The notes below the pieces were generated by a model that did no database searches, was not told the origin of the DNA, and saw only the letters and a program-made list of their open reading frames with translations. Made by a program: the position numbers and the translations under genes. Below, piece by piece: positions 23,197-28,130 of a stretch of 28,130 nt of DNA. Source of the DNA: Victivallis vadensis (GTDB taxonomy: Bacteria; Verrucomicrobiota; Lentisphaeria; Victivallales; GWF2-50-93); the NCBI GenBank assembly GCA_020718525.1, contig DYRX01000015.1, positions 1 to 28,130 of the forward strand, in the 5' to 3' direction. Numbering within the stretch: position 1 is the stretch's first letter; the number at the start of each line of letters is the position of its first letter.

Positions 23197-24716
23197 AGAT
23201 TCTTTTCATATATCCCAACGCCGGCTCGCAGATCGGATTCAACTATGGAGTATCCCACATATCCTCTCTTCTTAAGCTCTCTGGACACAGTGTAGAGCTG
23301 ATCCAGCTTTGCGAAGAGATTTCGCCCCTGCCAGACGACGCTCAATTTTTCGAGACCGTCAAAGCTTCGAATCCGGACATCGTCGGCTTCTCGACTGTCA
23401 CAAACCAGTGGAACTACACTAAGAAACTTGCCGCGCTTGCGAGGAAAGCCTGTCCAGAAGCGAAGATCGTCTGCGGAGGCGCGCACGCGACGATCGCAGG
23501 CGAAGAAACTGCCATGAGCGGGCTCTTCGACTGCGTTTTCGTAGGCGAGTGCGAAGAAACATTCCGTGATTATGCAGACTGCATAGCCGAAGGGCGCGAT
23601 CCAAAGAATATTTCCAACGGCATTTATCTTGATCAAGGCAAAGCTGTCTCGAACCCAGTGAGACTGCTTCCAGACTTGTCCAGGCTTCCAATGAAAGACT
23701 ATTCGATCTTCGATTTTCAAAAGCTGATTGACGCAAAGCATGGATGGGTCGGCCTGATGGCGTCAAGGGGCTGTCCATTTTCCTGCACATACTGCTTCAA
23801 CCACAAAATGGTACAGAAATACAGGCGGGATCTTGCATGCTCATTCAAGGATTTGAACTATATCAGGCATTTCCCTGTGCCTCAAGTAATGGACGAAATC
23901 AGCTTCCTGCTTTCCAGCTACAAAAACATTAAAATGTTCATTTTCGATGACGATCTTTTCACGTACCGCCAGGACTATGTCGCAGAATTCTGCTCCGAAT
24001 ACAGGAAGAGGTTTACACAGCCTTTTGTCGTCAACGGCCATGTCGGCTTTTTTGACGAACGCCGTGCATCGGATCTTGCTTCCGCAAACTGCAAAATAGT
24101 CAAGTTCGGACTCGAGAGCGGGAGCGAAAAAATCCGCAGGCAGATCATGAACCGCCACATGAGCAATGAAAGCATAGGCGATGCGATCTCCATGGTCAAT
24201 TCAGCCGGAATGCACAGCTCGGTATTTGTAATGATCGGTCTTCCGCACGAGAACAAAGACGACCTGATGGCTACCGTGAAACTCCTTGCCAGATCAAGAC
24301 CTGGACGCTTCCGCTGGACTTTTTTCTTTCCCTTCCCGGGAACCGAATCCCATGAAATTGCCTCGAAGGGAAATTTCATTGACTTCAAAAAAATGGATGA
24401 TCTTGTCAATTTCACCGACGAATCCTGCCTGATCTTCGACGAGGAGCAAAGCCTTTTTCTTGACAAGGTCGGAGCGATTCTCCCCTGGTTTGTAAATGCC
24501 GAAAGCGAAATGGACTGCTCTCCTTTCTACAGGAAAAAAGTCTCGGATATTATTGCTTTGACACGGCGCGAATGGGAGCAGAGAAAGCCTTTGCTCCGGG
24601 ATGAGGACAGGCAGATCTCCTCAAAAATGGGCGCAATGGGCCTCTCTCATTATGCAGTCAAATACAATCGCTTCATGGGTGTCATCTCAGACTTTTTCCT
24701 GAACGAAAGGGACTAG
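23193..24716 (+). CDS. B12-binding domain radical SAM protein
   Basis: This 507-residue protein has an N-terminal cobalamin-binding-like domain (MKILFIYPNAGS at the start, NPDIVGFSTVTNQWNY, AKIVCGGAHATIAGEE) and a radical SAM core. The 4Fe-4S cysteines are C194, C198 and C201 in SRGCPFSCTYCFNH. Later family segments are FIFDDDLFTY and CKIVKFGLESGSEKIR. A DxHxxG cobalamin motif is not clear, so B12 may bind base-off in another way or be absent. Relatives methylate or rearrange lipids, hopanoids, antibiotics and other small molecules. I choose the start at 23193 because GGAGG lies ten bases upstream and the ATG overlaps the previous stop. The longer frame to 22968 is inside the GT9 gene. It is probably the last gene of the operon. 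Confidence 0.88.
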   Translation: MKILFIYPNAGSQIGFNYGVSHISSLLKLSGHSVELIQLCEEISPLPDDAQFFETVKASNPDIVGFSTVTNQWNYTKKLAALARKACPEAKIVCGGAHATIAGEETAMSGLFDCVFVGECEETFRDYADCIAEGRDPKNISNGIYLDQGKAVSNPVRLLPDLSRLPMKDYSIFDFQKLIDAKHGWVGLMASRGCPFSCTYCFNHKMVQKYRRDLACSFKDLNYIRHFPVPQVMDEISFLLSSYKNIKMFIFDDDLFTYRQDYVAEFCSEYRKRFTQPFVVNGHVGFFDERRASDLASANCKIVKFGLESGSEKIRRQIMNRHMSNESIGDAISMVNSAGMHSSVFVMIGLPHENKDDLMATVKLLARSRPGRFRWTFFFPFPGTESHEIASKGNFIDFKKMDDLVNFTDESCLIFDEEQSLFLDKVGAILPWFVNAESEMDCSPFYRKKVSDIIALTRREWEQRKPLLRDEDRQISSKMGAMGLSHYAVKYNRFMGVISDFFLNERD

Positions 24717-24923
24717 TCAGCCCTCGTACGTATTCAGCGACCGACTGCGAAGACCGCAATTTTCTGAATGGGAGTTTTTTCCTTCCAGTCAATATTGCGC
24801 CTTGATTGTGCAATCGTAGGAATTTATCGTGACATTTACTGGAAAATATGCAATGTCGGATGATCTTATCAGGCTGTCTTTTCCTCGTTTACGATCCCGA
24901 ATGCTACGCATATCTATGAATAT

Positions 24924-25658
24924 TCACTCTTTTTCAATGTCAAGCATCAGCGGAAGATGGTCCGAATATCTGACCTTTGAAACTCCGAATCTCTTTATCT
25001 TCAAAGACTTGGAATACAAAATATAGTCCAACTGCTTCCTGGGCTTCCACGACGGATATGTCGCCGTTCCATTCTTGTTCGGATTGATCAAGCCAAGCGC
25101 ATCCTTCAGTTCGTCCAGCTCAGATTCTCCGTTGAATGTATTGAAATCACCGGCAATGACCAGCGGTCCCGCGTCTTTCCCAAGCTCTGCAAGATGCGAG
25201 AGCTGAATCTTTCTGGATTTCTGATTCAGAGACAGATGAACCAGGAAGAAACGGAAAAAACCGAGGTCCGCCTCTATGATCAGGCGCTTGAATCCAACCG
25301 GAAGAAAATGAAAGTTCTTTTCAGGAATCCGTTTCTTTGTAAGTATCGCGTTCGCCTGTTTTCTAAGTATCGGGACTGAATGCGCAAAAAATGAATGTCC
25401 ATACTTGACGTGGCTCTCACAGCAGTGCCGGATCCTCCCCGCAATAAGCTCAGCCTGATTTACGAAATTAGTCCGGTAAGATCCAGTGTCAACCTCTATC
25501 AATCCCACTATATCGGGTTCCGTGTCGTGGATGAAGTCAATTATGCTGTCCAGATGATCCTGCGAAGTTCGCAAATACCTGTGCATGGTGCATATGTTCG
25601 AGAGCATTGCCCCGGGAGCACCTGTCCCGTAGGCGATGTTGTAGACAAGTATTCTCAT
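24924..25658 (-). CDS. endonuclease/exonuclease/phosphatase family protein
   Basis: This 244-residue protein has the full set of EEP (exonuclease III/DNase I-like) motifs: Asn7 in MRILVYN, Glu55 in VGLIEVD, His141 in VHLSLN, Asp171 and Asn173 in GDFNT, Asp211 in LDYIL, and the catalytic SDH (232-234) in YSDHLPL. These enzymes are metal-dependent phosphodiesterases acting on DNA, RNA, phosphoinositides or other phosphates; the substrate cannot be told. No signal peptide is visible. The stretch 24717-24923 between it and the radical SAM gene is convergent and holds only short weak palindromes (for example ATTGCGC near 24796 with GTGCAAT). No strong Shine-Dalgarno lies before the ATG. Confidence 0.88.
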   Translation of the reverse strand: MRILVYNIAYGTGAPGAMLSNICTMHRYLRTSQDHLDSIIDFIHDTEPDIVGLIEVDTGSYRTNFVNQAELIAGRIRHCCESHVKYGHSFFAHSVPILRKQANAILTKKRIPEKNFHFLPVGFKRLIIEADLGFFRFFLVHLSLNQKSRKIQLSHLAELGKDAGPLVIAGDFNTFNGESELDELKDALGLINPNKNGTATYPSWKPRKQLDYILYSKSLKIKRFGVSKVRYSDHLPLMLDIEKE

Positions 25659-25691
25659 GGCAGACTCATATGCTTCATTTCATTCGGGCGC

Positions 25692-25719
25692 ATTCTATCC
25701 TTCCGTCCAAGCTACTCAA
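25692..25719 (-). promoter_or_regulatory. candidate promoter of the EEP gene
   Basis: On the minus strand TTGAGT (25714-25719), a 16-bp spacer and TAGAAT (25692-25697) form a plausible sigma70 promoter. Transcription would start near 25685, about 27 nt before the ATG at 25658. Confidence 0.4.
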
Positions 25720-25867
25720 GCAGACGGATATGACTGGTTTCCTGATCCCAGAAAAGAATAAGGCAAAGAGGGCTAAAAAGCAAAGCCTTCTCCAATATAA
25801 AAAATGTGTTTTGCCCAATTTCTGCGACTCACCCCTTGTCAAAAAGGCTTTTATTGCCAAAATCCAA

Positions 25868-25896
25868 TTGACTGGGCAAGGACTTGGCAATATTTT
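25868..25896 (+). promoter_or_regulatory. candidate promoter of the SNF2 helicase gene
   Basis: TTGACT (25868-25873), a 17-bp spacer and TATTTT (25891-25896) lie about 60 bp before the ATG at 25956. The -10 box matches four of six positions. Confidence 0.4.
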
Positions 25897-25955
25897 GACA
25901 CGGGACAGAGCTTGTATGCAGACATTGACAAATCAAAAGGAGCGTTGCAGTCGCT

Positions 25956-28130
25956 ATGAGAGAGGAAAAAGGGAAATCTGAAAAGATGAAGCATTCGAAG
26001 AATCAGCCTAAAAAGTTGTTTTCATGGCTGACTGACGACGCGCACGAGCTCGCCCTCAGGAAGGAACGGGCTCTGAAGGAGCCGATGACCTTGAAGCGAA
26101 CCGGTCAGAGACACAAGATATTTTCTGATTTCGATGTCTCCAGAACAGGAATCTCAGGCGCACCTGCCTACAAGGTGGAAATCCGCTCCCTCGACAAGAA
26201 TTTGAATTACTGCAACTGCCTTGACTTTCACAAAAATTTTCTAGGCACATGCAAGCATATTGAAAGGGCGCTCGCCAGTCTTTCAATTCCCCAGGGCAAA
26301 TGTGCCGAGTCGCCATTCGTCGAAATATTCATTGATCATTCGGATGGAGATACTGCGAAGATTATGATTCCACGTAATCTGCCACAAAAAACAATGATTT
26401 TTCTCAAGACATATCTCAACGAAGCGGGGAGCTTCAAGATTTCCGAATACGACACTTTGTCTGTTCTAGTCAGGGACATTGAAAATGCGGGCGACGACAT
26501 AAAGGCTTCGATCCGCATTTCAGGCTCTGTGGCGAAATGGCTCGACAAGACGCGGCGCAAGGCTGAAATGGACGAGATAAAAAGGCTTTTCCGCGATAAA
26601 TTCCGTAGCAGTCATGGTTGCGCGAACTTCCTCAAGCATCCTCTCTACGACTATCAGATCGAAGGGATGCTTCATCTGGCATTCAGCGGAAGAGCTATGC
26701 TTGCCGACGAGATGGGGCTCGGAAAGACTGTCCAGGCAATCGCCGCCGCGCATGTCATGCACGACCTTTTCAAAGTGAGACGAGTCTTGCTTGTAACTCC
26801 GGTCTCCCTGAAGACAGAATGGGAAGAGCAGATCAGAAAATTCACAGACCTATCCTTTCATACCGTATATGGGGGCAGAAAGGAAAGACTTCATGCATAT
26901 TCGAAATCGGACGCATTCTTTCTGATCTGCAACTATGAGCAAGTCATAAGGGACATCAGCGACATCAACTCCCTCTGCCAGCCGGATCTCGTCATACTCG
27001 ACGAGGCTCAGAGAATCAAGAACTGGCGGACAAAGTCGGCGCAGACCATCAAGAAGCTCGATTCCAAGTTCGCGTTCATTCTCACTGGCACTCCTATCGA
27101 AAACAGAATTGACGAGCTCTATTCAATCACGGAATTCATTGATCCGACGATTTTTGGAAGTCTTTTCAGATTCAACCGGAACTTCTACTCCTTCGACGTG
27201 GACGGCAAAGTCTCGGGACTTAAAAGGCTCCGCGAGCTCCACGAAACAATCAAGCAGGTCATGCTGAGAAGAAGGAAGGACGAAGTCGAGGATCAGCTTC
27301 CGGAACGAGTGGACAACAACTATTTTGTGAAAATGACTGGAGAACAGCAACTGCGCTACGATGATCATCAGGACGTGGTTGTCAGAATTTTGGCAATAGC
27401 CAAGCACAGGCCGCTTACAGACGAGGAATTTAAAAATCTGCAGATGCGCCTCGCCTGCATGAGGATGCTCTGCGACAGCGTCTATATCCTCGACAGTGAA
27501 ATCTCAGAATCTCCTAAGATCGAAGAGCTTGTAAATGTTCTGAACGACATATGGGCGGACTCCCCTGAAAGAAAGGTTATAGTTTTTTCAGAGTGGGTCC
27601 GGATGCTGGAGCTGGCGAAAAACCAGTTCGAATCGAACAATATCGGATTCGCCTGGCACACAGGCTCGGTTGCACAAATCAAGCGTCGTGGCGAGATAAA
27701 CCGCTTCAAAAACGATCCCGGATGCAAGGTTTTCCTGTCGAGCGACTCCGGAGGATTGGGTTTGAACCTCCAGGCGGCAAGCGTAGTAGTCAACCTTGAT
27801 CTGCCGTGGAACCCTGCAAAACTGGAGCAGAGAATCGCAAGAGCCTGGCGGAAGCACCAGAAAAACAGCGTCAACGTCATCAATTTTATCTCAGAAAACA
27901 CAATCGAACACCGTATGCTCGCAACTCTGGCTTTCAAATCGGGAATCGCCGAAGGTGTGCTCGACGGCAGGGGGGACATTGCCGAGCTTGAAAAGCCGAA
28001 TGCCAAAGCTGGCTTTCTTAAAAGACTTTTTGAAATCATGCAGACGCCTCCACCATCTGTTCAGACTGAGGAAAAATCCGCAGTTTCAGCTCACAAAACC
28101 GATCTTGTGGAAAAAATACGCCAGAATATT
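25956..28130 (+). CDS. SWIM zinc-finger SNF2-family helicase, 3' end outside the window
   Basis: An unbroken frame of 725 codons runs to the right edge without a stop. Near the N-terminus is a SWIM zinc finger: Cys86, Cys88, Cys99 and His101 (YCNCLDFH then GTCKH). The SNF2 ATPase follows, with Walker A DEMGLGKT (251-258), Walker B DEAQ (349-352), LTGTPIENRIDELYS, then the helicase C half with VIVFSEW-type motif IV, SSDSGGLGLNLQ (from 595) and the motif VI arginines in RIARAWRKHQ (626-635). Such enzymes move along double-stranded DNA; SWIM-SNF2 proteins are common in bacteria and little studied. The last 40 codons leave the helicase fold. AAGGAG lies 13 bases before the ATG, a long spacing; an ATG ten codons in is possible. 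It is divergent from the EEP gene. Confidence 0.9.
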   Translation, partial: MREEKGKSEKMKHSKNQPKKLFSWLTDDAHELALRKERALKEPMTLKRTGQRHKIFSDFDVSRTGISGAPAYKVEIRSLDKNLNYCNCLDFHKNFLGTCKHIERALASLSIPQGKCAESPFVEIFIDHSDGDTAKIMIPRNLPQKTMIFLKTYLNEAGSFKISEYDTLSVLVRDIENAGDDIKASIRISGSVAKWLDKTRRKAEMDEIKRLFRDKFRSSHGCANFLKHPLYDYQIEGMLHLAFSGRAMLADEMGLGKTVQAIAAAHVMHDLFKVRRVLLVTPVSLKTEWEEQIRKFTDLSFHTVYGGRKERLHAYSKSDAFFLICNYEQVIRDISDINSLCQPDLVILDEAQRIKNWRTKSAQTIKKLDSKFAFILTGTPIENRIDELYSITEFIDPTIFGSLFRFNRNFYSFDVDGKVSGLKRLRELHETIKQVMLRRRKDEVEDQLPERVDNNYFVKMTGEQQLRYDDHQDVVVRILAIAKHRPLTDEEFKNLQMRLACMRMLCDSVYILDSEISESPKIEELVNVLNDIWADSPERKVIVFSEWVRMLELAKNQFESNNIGFAWHTGSVAQIKRRGEINRFKNDPGCKVFLSSDSGGLGLNLQAASVVVNLDLPWNPAKLEQRIARAWRKHQKNSVNVINFISENTIEHRMLATLAFKSGIAEGVLDGRGDIAELEKPNAKAGFLKRLFEIMQTPPPSVQTEEKSAVSAHKTDLVEKIRQNI

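Noticed and set aside
24804..24844. Inverted repeat and weak hairpins in the convergent gap as a terminator
   Set aside because: No stem is followed by a T run, and the arms are short.
1..28130. tRNA genes, rRNA genes or a CRISPR array
   Set aside because: I saw no cloverleaf, conserved rRNA block or regularly spaced direct repeats with unique spacers in any gap between genes.
25956..28130. SNF2 helicase as part of a phage-defence island
   Set aside because: No methylase, nuclease or other defence gene is visible next to it inside the window.

Overview
The window is about 28 kb of bacterial chromosome of intermediate GC content. It holds 17 protein-coding genes that I accept, one transposase remnant and one repeat-rich intergenic stretch. 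I see no rRNA, tRNA or CRISPR array. The gene content (secreted PQQ-type beta-propeller, GH4 galactosidase, a large secreted protein ending in an F5/8 type C domain, sialate O-acetylesterase, sulfotransferase, stand-alone RfaE2-type nucleotidyltransferase, B12-binding radical SAM protein, tandem-domain nucleoside diphosphate kinase) suggests a polysaccharide-using Gram-negative, probably of the PVC group (Lentisphaerota/Verrucomicrobiota-like) or a neighbouring phylum. That placement is inference from gene content only.

Region 1 (1-7475) looks like a glycan-use locus built of two divergent units around a 226-bp control region. Leftward are a secreted PQQ-repeat protein and a secreted helical protein of unknown family, joined by an ATGA overlap and preceded by a good sigma70-type promoter. 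Rightward are a GH4 alpha-galactosidase (CHSV motif) and a 927-residue secreted protein with a C-terminal discoidin-like domain.

Region 2 (7476-8495) has no intact gene. It contains a piece of an IS1380-type transposase, then short-period repeats, a compound palindromic element and an inverted repeat. It reads as a graveyard of small repeats.

Region 3 (8496-12157, minus strand) carries a tandem NDK protein, then a CrtI/phytoene-desaturase-type FAD oxidoreductase and a membrane-anchored HEAT-repeat protein.

Region 4 (12319-24716, plus strand) is a run of nine tightly packed genes, most joined by ATGA overlaps: DUF2339 membrane protein, DUF3999 protein, sialate O-acetylesterase, RfaE2-like nucleotidyltransferase, DUF6485 Cys-rich protein, sulfotransferase, COG3014-type lipoprotein, GT9-like glycosyltransferase and B12-binding radical SAM protein. 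The combination points to synthesis or modification of a surface glycan or lipid. A TTAGGGT heptad repeat spans the stop codon of the lipoprotein gene and the ribosome binding site of the glycosyltransferase gene.

Region 5 (24717-28130) holds an endonuclease/exonuclease/phosphatase-family protein on the minus strand and, divergently, a SWIM-zinc-finger SNF2 helicase that runs off the right edge. I found no single clearly new system. The best leads are the nine-gene surface-modification run, the heptad repeat at a gene junction, and the compound palindromic element.
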